Of a stretch of DNA of 64,000 bases, positions 46,295-55,318 are shown piece after piece. The stretch spans positions 1 to 64,000 of the forward strand of contig CAVZIK010000006.1 of the NCBI GenBank assembly GCA_963775295.1, written 5' to 3'. A model generated the notes under the pieces. It ran no database searches, was not told where the DNA came from, and saw nothing but the letters and a program-made list of their open reading frames with translations. Numbering within the stretch: position 1 is the stretch's first letter; each line of letters opens with the position of its first letter. A program made the position numbers and the translations under genes. The stretch comes from JAMDEO01 sp963775295. GTDB taxonomy: Bacteria > Actinomycetota > Thermoleophilia > RBG-16-64-13.

Positions 46295-46295
46295 G

Positions 46296-46628
46296 ATGGA
46301 CACTCTCTACTACGTGCGTTCCGACTCCCTGGGAGCGGACCCCAAGATCGGCGCCCTTCTGGCCCAGGCCTTCTGGAACTCGTTTCACGAGCGACTGGAG
46401 GAACCGGCAGCAATCGCGCTTGCCAACAGAGGGATCTTCCTTGCGATGGACGATTCTCCGGTACTCGAAGGATTGAAACGACTGGAGGAGCAAGGCTGCG
46501 AAATCTACGTCTGTGGAAGCTGCATGGACTACTACGGTGTCCGTGAGCGAATGGCCGTCGGACGGCCGGGCTCCATTCCCGTGCTACAACAGTTGATGTG
46601 TTCTGCGGCTAAAGTCGTGACCTTCTAA
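46296..46628 (+). CDS. DsrE-family protein, YedF-like (selenium/sulfur handling)
   Basis: 110 aa. It corresponds to the C-terminal DsrE domain of YedF-type proteins: LEEPAAIALANRGIFLAMDD, VLEGLKRLEEQGCEIYVCGSC, and a C-terminal LMCSAAKVVTF. Cys in GCEIYVCGSCMDYYG are the likely sulfur/selenium carriers. The TusA-like N-terminal domain of full YedF is missing. YedF-type proteins are often encoded with selenium genes. Here it pairs with DUF3343, six bases downstream. Confidence 0.75.
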   Translation: MDTLYYVRSDSLGADPKIGALLAQAFWNSFHERLEEPAAIALANRGIFLAMDDSPVLEGLKRLEEQGCEIYVCGSCMDYYGVRERMAVGRPGSIPVLQQLMCSAAKVVTF

Positions 46629-46634
46629 AGAACG

Positions 46635-46898
46635 GTGCAGCGCCAGGGAAGAACCGCGATCGTCACCTTTGACAGCACACACCACGCTATGGCGGCTGAG
46701 GATATCCTGCGACATCAGGGGATCAGGCTCGAGGTCGTACCACCGCCTTCCAACTTGAGCGCCGGCTGTGGACTTGCGCTGAGGGTCAATCTAGAAGACG
46801 TGCCGGACGTGAGAGAAGCCCTCGCGGGCCGGAATGCAACCTACGCAGCCATCCACCTGCTGGACCAGGAGCAAAGAGCCGTCGACAAGCTTGGGTGA
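46635..46898 (+). CDS. DUF3343 protein (putative Se/S carrier-like)
   Basis: 87 aa. TAIVTFDSTHHAMAAEDILR, VVPPPSNLSAGCGLALRV is the DUF3343 core with its conserved Cys (near residue 45). The family is described as putative Se/S carrier. The GTG start follows AAGAACG; it lies six bases after the YedF-like gene. Confidence 0.75.
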   Translation: MQRQGRTAIVTFDSTHHAMAAEDILRHQGIRLEVVPPPSNLSAGCGLALRVNLEDVPDVREALAGRNATYAAIHLLDQEQRAVDKLG

Positions 46899-46950
46899 TA
46901 AAGTACCTCGTCCACTCGATTTGCGGGAGTGAGAGTCAGAAGGGAGAATC

Positions 46951-49821
46951 GTGGCCGCCTCCTCTGAAAAAGATGCGCCCGTGACCACCAAGAAGCCGGC
47001 CCGCGCGGATAAGCGGGGGCGGATCCTCAGGCTCAAGCCCGGGCCGCTTCGGCGTGCGGTCATCCTGGTCATCGTCCTCCTGATCGTCTACGGAGGAGGC
47101 AGCATCGCTTCGAAGATCTGGACGGACCTCCTTTGGTATCAAGAAGTGGGATTCACCTCCGTCTTCTGGACGCCCGTCTGGGCTCGCCTCATTGTGGGGG
47201 TCTTTTTCGCCGTTGTCTTCTTCGTCATCTTTTACGGGAGCCTCTGGCTCGCCCGCAAGATCTCCCCCAGGCTGATGCCGGTGCGCAGCGCCCAGGACGG
47301 CGAGGTCTTCGAATTGGCCTCAAGACGGCGCTGGCCCGGAAGATTGATGCTGATCGCCTCGGTCGTCATCGCAATCGTCATCGGCGCGCTGTACAGCGGT
47401 CGCTGGGAGCAGGTCTTCCTGTTCGCCAACCGAACCGCCTTCGGCTACGCGGACCCGCTCTTCCACAAAGACGCGTCCTTCTTCGTCTTCACGCTGCCGT
47501 TCTGGAAGACCTTGGTGAACTACGCGGGGCTCATCCTCCTCTTCACGTTCATTGCAACCGGTTTCACGTATCTTGTCGATCGGGCTATCGTTCTGGGCGG
47601 TGACAACCGGATCAAACTCGCACCTCACGTAAAAGCCCATCTCTCCGTCATCCTTGCGCTGGCCATGGTTGCCAAGGCCGGGGACTACATGATCCAGAGT
47701 TGGTCGCTAAACCTATCTCAATCGGGTGTGGTGTACGGAGCCGGGTACACTGACGTCCACGCCCGCCTACCGGTGCTCCACTTCCTGGCCGTCGTCTCCC
47801 TCGTCGCGGCCGGGATCTTCCTGGCCAACATCAGGTACCGGGGTTGGAGATTGCCGGCGCTCGCAATCGTCCTCATGCTGCTCACCTGGGCAATCGCCGG
47901 GAAGGCTTATCCGGCACTCATTCAGCAGTACCGGGTCTCGCCCAACGAGATAACGGCCGAGTCGCCCTACATAGCCAACAACATCGAGGCGACTCGCTGG
48001 GCGTTCGGGCTCAACGACATAAGCACCACCTCGCTGACTGCCGACAATAACCTCACCGTTCAGGACGTCCAGAACAACTCCGGCACCCTGGACAACATCC
48101 GTCTCTGGGAGCCGCGTCCGGCCCTGTCCACCTATTCGCAGATACAGGAGATACGGCTCTACTACGCATTCAAGGATGTCGACGTCGATCGGTACACCAT
48201 CGACGGCAAGTACACCGAGGTCCTGCTAAGCGCCCGCGAGCTCGATCAGACCCAGCTGCAGGCTCAGTCCAAGACTTGGGTCAATCTGCATCTGACTTAT
48301 ACACACGGATACGGATTTGTGATGAGTCCGGTCAACGAAGCCGGCCCGGATGGACTTCCGGTTCTAACGGTCCGTGACATCCCGCCCAAGACAGACACCG
48401 ACCTCAAGATCACCCGCCCCGAGATCTACTACGGCGAGCTGGGCAGTCCCTACGTGGTTGTGAAGACGAAGAGCCCCGAGTTCGACTATCCCAAAGGAGA
48501 CACCAACGTATCGGTGACATACAAGGGAGACGGCGGCGTCCCTATTGGAAACAAGTTGGAGCAGCTTGCATTCAGCTTCCGGTTCGCAACCGCCAAGCTG
48601 CTCTTTTCCAGCTCCCTGGCCAGCGACTCCCGCATCATGTTCCGAAGGAGCATCACCGAGCGGGTGCAGGCACTCGCCCCGTTTTTGAAGTACGACAAGG
48701 ATCCGTATCTGGTGCTGCGCGCCGACGGCTCGCTTGTGTGGATGTGGGACGCCTACACCACGAGCGATAGGTTTCCTTATTCGCAACCGCGCAACGGTGT
48801 GAACTACATGCGCAACCCCATCAAAGTGGTCATCAACGCCTATGATGGCAAGGTGACCTTCTATCAAATCGATGCCGGCGACCCCATCGCAAACGCTTGG
48901 GGCAAGATCTACAAAGGACTCTTCACCCCGGGCGACCAGATGCCGACCGACTTGCGTGCTCATGTGCGTTATCCAGAAGACATGTACACCGTCCAAGCAA
49001 ACGTCCTGGCCACGTACCACATGAACGATCCGCAGATTTTCTACAACAAAGAAGACGTATGGGAAATACCCACGGAGCAGTACGCCGGGGAGAACACACC
49101 AGTGGTTCCCTATTACGAGGTCATGACCCTCCCAGGTGAGACCCAACCCGAGTTCTCCCTCATCCAGCCTTTCGCGCCCCTGAGCAAGGAGAATCTGGCG
49201 TCGATGCTGGTGGCTAGGCAAGACGGTGCAAACTACGGCAAGCTGGTCTTGATCGATCTCCCGAAAGACAAGCTGATCTTCGGACCCTCGCAGATAGAGG
49301 CTCGGATCAGCAACGATCCGGTCATCTCGTCGCAATTGACCCTGTGGGATCAAGCCGGAAGCACGGTGATCCGCGGCAACCTTCTGGTGGTACCTATCAA
49401 CCAGTCGCTGATGTACTTCGAGCCCCTCTATCTCCAGGCGACACAAAGCCCCATTCCGGAACTGACTCGGGTCATCGTGACCTACGGTGACAAGGTGGTC
49501 ATGGAGCCGACACTCGCCGACTCGCTTACGAAGATCTTCGGTGCCCCGATCGGAGGCGGGACCACAACGACCACCGGGGGCGGCGGTTCCACCACTACGA
49601 CAGGCGAGACCACGACAACCACCGCGGTATCGCCTACTACGACGGTGCCAAGTGGTACCACGACCACTCTATCGACCGACGCCGCCACCCTGATCGCACA
49701 GGCCGAACAACATTACCAGGCCGCTCTGGCCGCCCAGAAGGCCGGCGATTGGGCCGAATACGGGCATCAGATCGACTTGCTAGGGCAGGTACTCACCGCG
49801 CTGCAAGCGTTGAACCACTAG
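46951..49821 (+). CDS. UPF0182 family membrane protein
   Basis: 956 aa. Seven N-terminal transmembrane helices (first near residues 32-48) are followed by a large extracytoplasmic domain with YRVSPNEITAESPYIANNI, LWEPRPALSTYSQIQEIR, RSITERVQALAPFLKYDKDP and WMWDAYTTSDRFPYSQP, all conserved in UPF0182. The C-terminus has a Thr/Gly-rich linker (about residues 868-910) and a helical tail of QAEQHYQAALAAQKAGDWAE type. The family is mostly actinobacterial and uncharacterised. GTG start with AAGGGAG upstream. Confidence 0.93.
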   Translation: MAASSEKDAPVTTKKPARADKRGRILRLKPGPLRRAVILVIVLLIVYGGGSIASKIWTDLLWYQEVGFTSVFWTPVWARLIVGVFFAVVFFVIFYGSLWLARKISPRLMPVRSAQDGEVFELASRRRWPGRLMLIASVVIAIVIGALYSGRWEQVFLFANRTAFGYADPLFHKDASFFVFTLPFWKTLVNYAGLILLFTFIATGFTYLVDRAIVLGGDNRIKLAPHVKAHLSVILALAMVAKAGDYMIQSWSLNLSQSGVVYGAGYTDVHARLPVLHFLAVVSLVAAGIFLANIRYRGWRLPALAIVLMLLTWAIAGKAYPALIQQYRVSPNEITAESPYIANNIEATRWAFGLNDISTTSLTADNNLTVQDVQNNSGTLDNIRLWEPRPALSTYSQIQEIRLYYAFKDVDVDRYTIDGKYTEVLLSARELDQTQLQAQSKTWVNLHLTYTHGYGFVMSPVNEAGPDGLPVLTVRDIPPKTDTDLKITRPEIYYGELGSPYVVVKTKSPEFDYPKGDTNVSVTYKGDGGVPIGNKLEQLAFSFRFATAKLLFSSSLASDSRIMFRRSITERVQALAPFLKYDKDPYLVLRADGSLVWMWDAYTTSDRFPYSQPRNGVNYMRNPIKVVINAYDGKVTFYQIDAGDPIANAWGKIYKGLFTPGDQMPTDLRAHVRYPEDMYTVQANVLATYHMNDPQIFYNKEDVWEIPTEQYAGENTPVVPYYEVMTLPGETQPEFSLIQPFAPLSKENLASMLVARQDGANYGKLVLIDLPKDKLIFGPSQIEARISNDPVISSQLTLWDQAGSTVIRGNLLVVPINQSLMYFEPLYLQATQSPIPELTRVIVTYGDKVVMEPTLADSLTKIFGAPIGGGTTTTTGGGGSTTTTGETTTTTAVSPTTTVPSGTTTTLSTDAATLIAQAEQHYQAALAAQKAGDWAEYGHQIDLLGQVLTALQALNH

Positions 49822-49849
49822 ACGTCCTGCGGTTGGGCAGTCCACCCGA

Positions 49850-49871
49850 GCCGCCGGCGCACGCCGGCGGC
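49850..49871. terminator. GC hairpin after the UPF0182 gene
   Basis: GCCGCCGGC pairs with GCCGGCGGC around a GCAC loop, 29 bases after the UPF0182 stop. No T run follows, so termination is uncertain. Confidence 0.4.
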
Positions 49872-49993
49872 GGCCCGCATGACCCAACCTATGCCGCCGT
49901 CGTGGCTGTCGCCGTGCCAACCCTGTTTGGGCTGCGGCGGATTCGGCAATACAGTACTGGAATCAGCCAACAATCGAGACCACGGTGGGACCC

Positions 49994-50473
49994 ATGAACA
50001 AGGATGACCCCCCAGGGTTGCGACGCCTTCAGAGCGAGGTCGACAAGATGTTCCTCGAACTGCTCCGGGGCGAGCGGTTACCCCGATACGGCAAGGCCGC
50101 GCTACGGCCCAATGCAGATGTCTACTTCGACCGACGAGCCGGAGCGGTCGTCGTCAAACTCGAACTGGCGGGAATCGACCCCGACAAGATCACGCTCGAG
50201 ATCGACGAGGGCGTCCTCCGCGTGAGCGGCACTCGTCTCGACGAGCGGCATCCCGATGCGGTTTATCAGCAAATGGAGATCGACTACGGACGCTTTGAGC
50301 GCGCCGTTGCGCTTCCGTCCGAAGCCGATCCAACCCAAGCCAGTGCCAACTACAACGCCGGTTTCCTGGAGATCCTGATCCCCATAAAGGCACGCTCTGC
50401 AAGCAAGCGTATCCCCATCAGCCTCAAGCAAGAATGCGCTCCGGAACCGGATGAAGGCGGGCAGATAACATGA
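49994..50473 (+). CDS. Small heat-shock protein (Hsp20/alpha-crystallin)
   Basis: 159 aa. The alpha-crystallin domain spans about residues 37-135: PNADVYFDRRAGAVVVKLEL, AGIDPDKITLEIDEGVLRVSG, FERAVALPSEADPTQASANYNAGFLEI (quoted in parts). It holds unfolded proteins before refolding or Lon degradation; the lon gene overlaps its end (ATGA). The ATG at 49994 is used; a GTG three codons upstream is in frame. Confidence 0.93.
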   Translation: MNKDDPPGLRRLQSEVDKMFLELLRGERLPRYGKAALRPNADVYFDRRAGAVVVKLELAGIDPDKITLEIDEGVLRVSGTRLDERHPDAVYQQMEIDYGRFERAVALPSEADPTQASANYNAGFLEILIPIKARSASKRIPISLKQECAPEPDEGGQIT

Positions 50474-52962
50474 CGGCGCGAGAGACAGATTTCGGTTCCC
50501 TGTTGTATCCGGAAGAGGACGAGTCATCCTCCCTTGAGATACCGGGCGAAGACTTCGTCATCTTGAGGCAACCGGGCGATACCGAACCGGTCCAAGGACC
50601 CCGCGACATCCCCATACTGCCGCTCAAGGATACGGTGATCTTTCCAGACACCTTGATGCCGCTCGCGGTAGGACAAGCCAGATCTGTGAGGCTCATCGAC
50701 GAGATCCTGCGCGGCGACAAGCAGGTGGGCCTGGTTGCGGTCAAGACCCCGGACATCGAGAGTCCCGGGCCAGAAGACGTCTACAGCGTAGGTGTTCTCG
50801 GAAGCATCCAGAAGATGATCAAGACCCCGGATGGCACGCTCCGCATCATAGCCCAAGGCATCCGCAGGGTGCGGATCGACCATTTCACGGGCGAGGAACC
50901 CTACCTCACCGCTGAGGTGCACGAGCTTCCCGACGTGGTGGAGGCGGGCACGGAGCTCGAAGCCCTGCAGCGTAACCTCGTGTCGGTGTACACCAAGATC
51001 ATCGAGCTCGTTCCTTATCTGCCGGCGGAGTTGGAAATGGCGGCCGCCAACATTGAGGACCCTTCGGCATTGGGTTACTTCATCGCCTCGACGATGCGCC
51101 TCAAGACCGACGAGAAGCAGGAACTCCTCGAAGAGGTCGATCTCTCCAAGCGTCTCCGGCACCTCACCAGCCTTATGAACCGCGAACTCGAAGTGCTGGA
51201 ACTCGGATCCAAGATCCAGAACCAGGTTCAATCCGAGATGGACAAGTCCCAGCGGGAGTACTTCCTCCGGCAGCAACTCAAGGCCATTCAGGACGAACTC
51301 GGAGAGACCGACGAGACCCAGGCGGAGACCAACGAACTCAGGGACCGCATAGACCAGGCCGGACTCCCCGAGGAAGTGGACAAGCAGGCCCGGCGCGAGC
51401 TGGATCGGTTGTCGAAACTTCCTTCGGCGGCGGCGGAGTATGGCGTGATACGCACATACCTCGATTGGATCGTCTCGTTGCCGTGGTCGGTGACTACCGA
51501 GGACAACCTCGACATCGGCCACGCCCGCACGATCTTGGACGAGGATCACTATGACCTCGAGGACGTCAAGGACCGCATACTCGAGTTCTTGGCCGTCCAG
51601 AAGCTCAAGAGCGGGGTCTCCGGACCCATCCTCTGCTTTGCCGGCCCTCCCGGCGTCGGCAAGACCAGCCTGGGCAAGAGCATCGCCCGGGCGATGGAGC
51701 GCAAGTTCATCCGTATCAGTGTGGGCGGGGTGCGCGACGAATCCGAGATCCGCGGTCACCGCAGGACGTACGTGGGCGCCATGCCGGGCACGATCATTCG
51801 CGCGATCCGCGATGCCGGCAGCAGCAACCCGGTCTTCATGATCGACGAGATCGACAAGATGGGCTCCGACTGGCGGGGAGACCCCTCGAGCGCCATGCTC
51901 GAGGTACTCGATCCCGAGCAGCACAGCACGTTCCGCGACCACTACCTCGACCTTCCGTTCGACCTTTCCAAGGTCCTGTTCATTTGTACGGCCAACATGC
52001 TCGACACCATCCCCGGCCCGTTGCGGGACCGAATGGAGATCATCTCCATCGCCGGCTACACCCAGGAGGACAAGCTCCAGATCGCCCGCAAGTATCTCGT
52101 CCCGCGGCAGATAGACAGAAACGGCCTCAAGGAAGGTCAACTCGAACTGACGGACGCCGCCCTGCGCACGGTCATCGAGAACTATACCCGTGAGGCTGGG
52201 GTCCGGAATCTGGAGCGCGAGGTCGGGACGATCGCCCGTAAGTTCGCCCGCATGGTCGCCGAGGAAGAGAAGGAGAGCCTCGCCGTCGACCAGGAGCAGG
52301 TTCCAGACTTTTTGGGCAAGAAGAAGGTATTCCGAGAGACCAAGCGCCGTACAGGTGACCCGGGAGTGTCCACCGGCCTGGCCTGGACGCCCACCGGGGG
52401 GGATATCCTCTTCATCGAGGCACGGGCGATGCCGGGCAACGGTCGATTGATTCTCACGGGACAACTCGGGGACGTCATGAAGGAATCGGCTCAGGCGGCT
52501 TTAACATTCGTGCGCAGCATCGCCGACCGATTGGGCGCAGACGCCAGGTACTTCCAGAAACACGATATCCACGTGCACGTGCCAGCCGGGGCGGTGCCAA
52601 AAGACGGACCCTCGGCCGGTGTGGCCATGACTCTGGCCCTGGCAAGCATGGTCTCAGGACGAGCGGTGGATTCCGGTACGGCCATGACCGGAGAAGTGAC
52701 CCTCACAGGGCAGGTCCTACCAGTGGGTGGGATCAAGGAGAAGGTCTTGGCCGCCAAAGCCGCAGGCATCACCCGCATCTACCTGCCGGACCGCAACGAA
52801 GCGGACATCGACGAGATCCGGGGTGAAGATCTGCTCAAGGGAGTCGACTTCGTCTTCGTCGACCACGTGGTCAGCGTGGTCGACGGCGCACTCGTAGCAA
52901 ACGTCAGTGTGGAAAAGGTTGCGGCCGGAGCGGCGTCAGGAAGCAGTGTTGGAGGAGCTTGA
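50470..52962 (+). CDS. lon: ATP-dependent protease Lon
   Basis: 830 aa. N-terminal substrate-binding LAN domain (residues about 40-235), then the AAA+ module with Walker A GPPGVGKT near residue 395, Walker B VFMIDEIDKMG and the sensor region. The C-terminal Ser-Lys protease has catalytic Ser in PKDGPSAGVAMT (near residue 716) and Lys in GGIKEKVLAAKAAG (near 757). All catalytic residues are present. Translationally coupled to Hsp20. Confidence 0.97.
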   Translation: MTARETDFGSLLYPEEDESSSLEIPGEDFVILRQPGDTEPVQGPRDIPILPLKDTVIFPDTLMPLAVGQARSVRLIDEILRGDKQVGLVAVKTPDIESPGPEDVYSVGVLGSIQKMIKTPDGTLRIIAQGIRRVRIDHFTGEEPYLTAEVHELPDVVEAGTELEALQRNLVSVYTKIIELVPYLPAELEMAAANIEDPSALGYFIASTMRLKTDEKQELLEEVDLSKRLRHLTSLMNRELEVLELGSKIQNQVQSEMDKSQREYFLRQQLKAIQDELGETDETQAETNELRDRIDQAGLPEEVDKQARRELDRLSKLPSAAAEYGVIRTYLDWIVSLPWSVTTEDNLDIGHARTILDEDHYDLEDVKDRILEFLAVQKLKSGVSGPILCFAGPPGVGKTSLGKSIARAMERKFIRISVGGVRDESEIRGHRRTYVGAMPGTIIRAIRDAGSSNPVFMIDEIDKMGSDWRGDPSSAMLEVLDPEQHSTFRDHYLDLPFDLSKVLFICTANMLDTIPGPLRDRMEIISIAGYTQEDKLQIARKYLVPRQIDRNGLKEGQLELTDAALRTVIENYTREAGVRNLEREVGTIARKFARMVAEEEKESLAVDQEQVPDFLGKKKVFRETKRRTGDPGVSTGLAWTPTGGDILFIEARAMPGNGRLILTGQLGDVMKESAQAALTFVRSIADRLGADARYFQKHDIHVHVPAGAVPKDGPSAGVAMTLALASMVSGRAVDSGTAMTGEVTLTGQVLPVGGIKEKVLAAKAAGITRIYLPDRNEADIDEIRGEDLLKGVDFVFVDHVVSVVDGALVANVSVEKVAAGAASGSSVGGA

Positions 52963-53149
52963 CGACCTACTCGCCGAGGTAGGAGACGATTCGCCGGAGA
53001 GGACGAGACGTAGACAAGCTTTTCGTGGAGCCCCGTGCGCCTTCCTATTTCAGGGTCGCCGACCTCAGGGAAGGCCGCGGGAGGAGAGCAGACGGGCGGA
53101 GACTTCCGACGGCCCGAAGGGAGCGCGGGTAGCGGCCGGGCTGTGGAGC
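52963..53149 (+). other. Region after lon, no intact gene
   Basis: Between the lon stop and the rtcB remnant there are only short frames without similarity. It may hold the eroded N-terminal part of the rtcB copy. No terminator with a T run was found. Confidence 0.4.
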
Positions 53150-53270
53150 GGACGACCGTTCTGCGCTCGCTGGCAACGCCGGACGTACATCTCGGGGACG
53201 GCTTCCCCATAGGCTGAGTGGCCGCGGTCGACGTGAACGAAGGCGTGATATCTCCCGCTGGCGTGGGCTA
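53150..53270 (+). pseudogene. rtcB (RNA ligase) remnant
   Basis: The frame reads SLATPDVHLGDGFPIG, TGA, VAAVDVNEGVISPAGVGYDI, NCD, which is the conserved N-terminal core of RtcB (PDVHLGYGFPIGGVAAFD...GVGYDINCG). The second Gly of FPIGG is replaced by TGA. Similarity stops on both sides, so about 40 codons of a 400-480-codon gene survive. It is a relic. Confidence 0.8.
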
Positions 53271-53391
53271 CGACATCAACTGTGACTGCCATCGAGTGAT
53301 GACCGTAATGGACCGCGCGGGAAGCTCTCCCAGGGTGGCACGGCTTTGCCCCCGGCGGCAGTCAAGGGCTGAGCCATGACTGGAGCCTCTG

Positions 53392-53838
53392 CTAGTTCTT
53401 GCGCAGGCGCTGGGTAGCCGCCCTACGAAGCCGGGCCGCTTCCCGAACGGGGAGAGATTCGCTCAGCTTCATGAGGACGTCGGGGGGAACCCGGTCGTTG
53501 AGGGCTTCCATGACTGCATGGACTGCGCGAGTAGCCTCTTCGCGGGCTTGATATGAACCCGCCTTCTGCACCGCAGAGGCCAAGGCCTCCATCTGATCCT
53601 TGACCGCACGGCCCTTCTCGCTGACCAAGTCTCGGACCGAATAGCTGATCCTGAACTCGAGTACGTCGCTGTGCTTGTAGTGAGTCAGTCGCTGTATGAC
53701 CCGCAGGAGCCCGCTCCAGACCAAGTGGGTGGAGAAGCGCCCAAAACTGTAGCGGCGGCGGCCATTCAACACCGCGAGCCCAGATCCGTTATTTGACACC
53801 GGTATCCCTGTGTTAGTGAGTGTTTTCATGGTATTCAT
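53392..53838 (-). CDS. DUF2267-like small protein
   Basis: 148 aa. The N-terminal half is basic with hydrophobic patches (FSTHLVWSGLLRVIQRL). The C-terminal part, EEATRAVHAVMEALNDRVPPDVLMKLSESLPVREAARLRR (quoted in two adjacent parts in the family pattern ATRAVHAVMEAL and DVLMKLSESLP), follows the two-helix DUF2267 pattern. Function unknown. The ATG at 53838 follows TGGAG at short spacing. It lies 89 bases upstream of, and is read away from, the AMMECR1 end. Confidence 0.55.
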   Translation of the reverse strand: MNTMKTLTNTGIPVSNNGSGLAVLNGRRRYSFGRFSTHLVWSGLLRVIQRLTHYKHSDVLEFRISYSVRDLVSEKGRAVKDQMEALASAVQKAGSYQAREEATRAVHAVMEALNDRVPPDVLMKLSESLPVREAARLRRAATQRLRKN

Positions 53839-53927
53839 AATACTCCAGGAAGCCGCCGCCGGAAAGGCACCCCGGAGACGGGCGCCCCGCGTAGCGCAGC
53901 CTACATAACGCGTCCAGGTGAGGTGGT

Positions 53928-54464
53928 TCAGTGATGGCGTTCCACCTTGAAACGATAAAGGCGGATCTTGTCTACGTCGGGATCTATCCCCCCTTTGTGC
54001 GCCGTAATACGCAGTTGCTGCTCAGGAGTTTCCACGCCCTCGAGGTCTGGCAGAAGCAAGGCCTGCCGCCCGTCGGTGGTCTGGACGATAATGCCGTAGA
54101 CTTTCGGGTCCAGGTCCTGCAACCCCGAGACCTCTTCAGGCTCGCCGAGAACGTCCACCGAGATATCGAGACTGCTCAATTCGCTCTTGTCGAGCGGATA
54201 GAAACGCGGGTCGCGGGTAGCGGCGCTGATGGCGTTCTGTACGATTTCCTCCTCAATTGTCGAACGCGTGGGCTGAAATGTTCCGATGCAGCCCCGAAGC
54301 GAGCCGTCCGGGCGGTGCAGACAAACGAACACCCCCGCCTGCCGTGGCGCGAGCCCAGCAATCTCCTGCGCGTCCACGACTGCCCGATCCGCAACGTAGT
54401 CCGCGATTGCGCGCCGAGCGAGCGCGACCAAAGCGTCGGGGCTCTCTCGCGTCGGTTCGCTCAT
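53928..54464 (-). CDS. amrA: AMMECR1-domain protein (AmmeMemoRadiSam system protein A)
   Basis: 178 aa. The conserved motif LRGCIGTFQPT is present (Cys near residue 59), with AISAATRDPRFYPL and ISVDVLGEPEEV. The ATG at 54464 overlaps the stop of the Memo gene (ATGA); the open frame upstream lies inside that gene. Part of a leftward amrS-amrB-amrA operon of unknown chemistry. Confidence 0.9.
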   Translation of the reverse strand: MSEPTRESPDALVALARRAIADYVADRAVVDAQEIAGLAPRQAGVFVCLHRPDGSLRGCIGTFQPTRSTIEEEIVQNAISAATRDPRFYPLDKSELSSLDISVDVLGEPEEVSGLQDLDPKVYGIIVQTTDGRQALLLPDLEGVETPEQQLRITAHKGGIDPDVDKIRLYRFKVERHH

Positions 54465-55315
54465 GGTGTCACCTGCGCCTTCTCGTCGCCCGTCACAATG
54501 TCCACTGTCCCCACCATGTACCCCACTCCGAAGGGCCCTTCGTACGATAGCAAGTGATTCTTGAAACTGCCTCCGGAAGACTCCACCGAGTCCACGACTC
54601 CGGCCAGCACGGCGAGCGAGCGGTATCCGCATTCCCCGGCCGCATGCACCAGACCCGCGTCGATGGACATGAGTGCCTCCCAATCTCCCCGGGCGAACGT
54701 GCCGGCTACGGCATTGTCGAACTCGGGCGCGCGCGGATCATAGCCTGCGGGCGCCCCGGGGAGGAGGCGGTGGCTGAGATCGGCGCTTGCAACGTACACG
54801 ATCCTCGCCCGGCTCGCTAGCATGACCCGCCCCACCGCTTGGCCGAAACGTACGTGCTCCTCAAGGCTCAGATAGGAGAAGGAGAGCAGAACCAGCTTGG
54901 CAGACCTTCCCAGGCCCTCCATGACGTAGTACAGCGGCACCATGGCCCCGTGATCGAGATCGACCACTTCGGCCGGAGAGGCCGTGACGACCGTGGGGAT
55001 GCCGTGCGCGGCGGACTCATCGATGATCGCCTTGGCAAGCTCTTGGTCAGCATCTGCCGCCAGAGTAACCTGAGGCGCTCTGAAATAGGCGAGGGAGCCC
55101 CGATAGGACGATGCGAGCGAGATCCCCATTTGCGAGCGGGCCAGCGGACTGTGGGGAGAGAGCAGCACGATGGTATCGGGCCTGAGACGCTTGGCCTCTT
55201 CACCGACCGCGCGCATGGCCTTGACCGTGGCTTCCACATGAGCCAACTCGGCCCCACCGACCTCAGGAATGATGATCGCAGGATGTGGAGTAACAAAACA
55301 GCCCACCAATGACAT
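54461..55315 (-). CDS. amrB: Memo-like protein (AmmeMemoRadiSam system protein B)
   Basis: 284 aa, LigB-type dioxygenase fold. VTPHPAIIIPEVGG, VLLSPHSPLARSQMGIS, VVDLDHGAMVPLYYVMEGL and YVASADLSHRLL carry the His/Asp/Ser positions of the Memo metal site. Human Memo can oxidise substrates with copper; the bacterial role is unknown. Gap of three bases to amrS. Confidence 0.9.
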   Translation of the reverse strand: MSLVGCFVTPHPAIIIPEVGGAELAHVEATVKAMRAVGEEAKRLRPDTIVLLSPHSPLARSQMGISLASSYRGSLAYFRAPQVTLAADADQELAKAIIDESAAHGIPTVVTASPAEVVDLDHGAMVPLYYVMEGLGRSAKLVLLSFSYLSLEEHVRFGQAVGRVMLASRARIVYVASADLSHRLLPGAPAGYDPRAPEFDNAVAGTFARGDWEALMSIDAGLVHAAGECGYRSLAVLAGVVDSVESSGGSFKNHLLSYEGPFGVGYMVGTVDIVTGDEKAQVTP

Positions 55316-55318
55316 CGC

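Noticed and set aside
50524..52464. 646-codon open frame on the strand opposite lon
   Set aside because: Long antisense frames are expected opposite GC-rich coding sequence. It has no ribosome site or recognisable domain, while lon on the other strand is certain.
53192..53217. In-frame TGA in the rtcB-like stretch as a third selenocysteine codon
   Set aside because: The TGA replaces a structural Gly, not a redox Cys, and RtcB similarity ends soon on both sides. A decayed gene explains it better.
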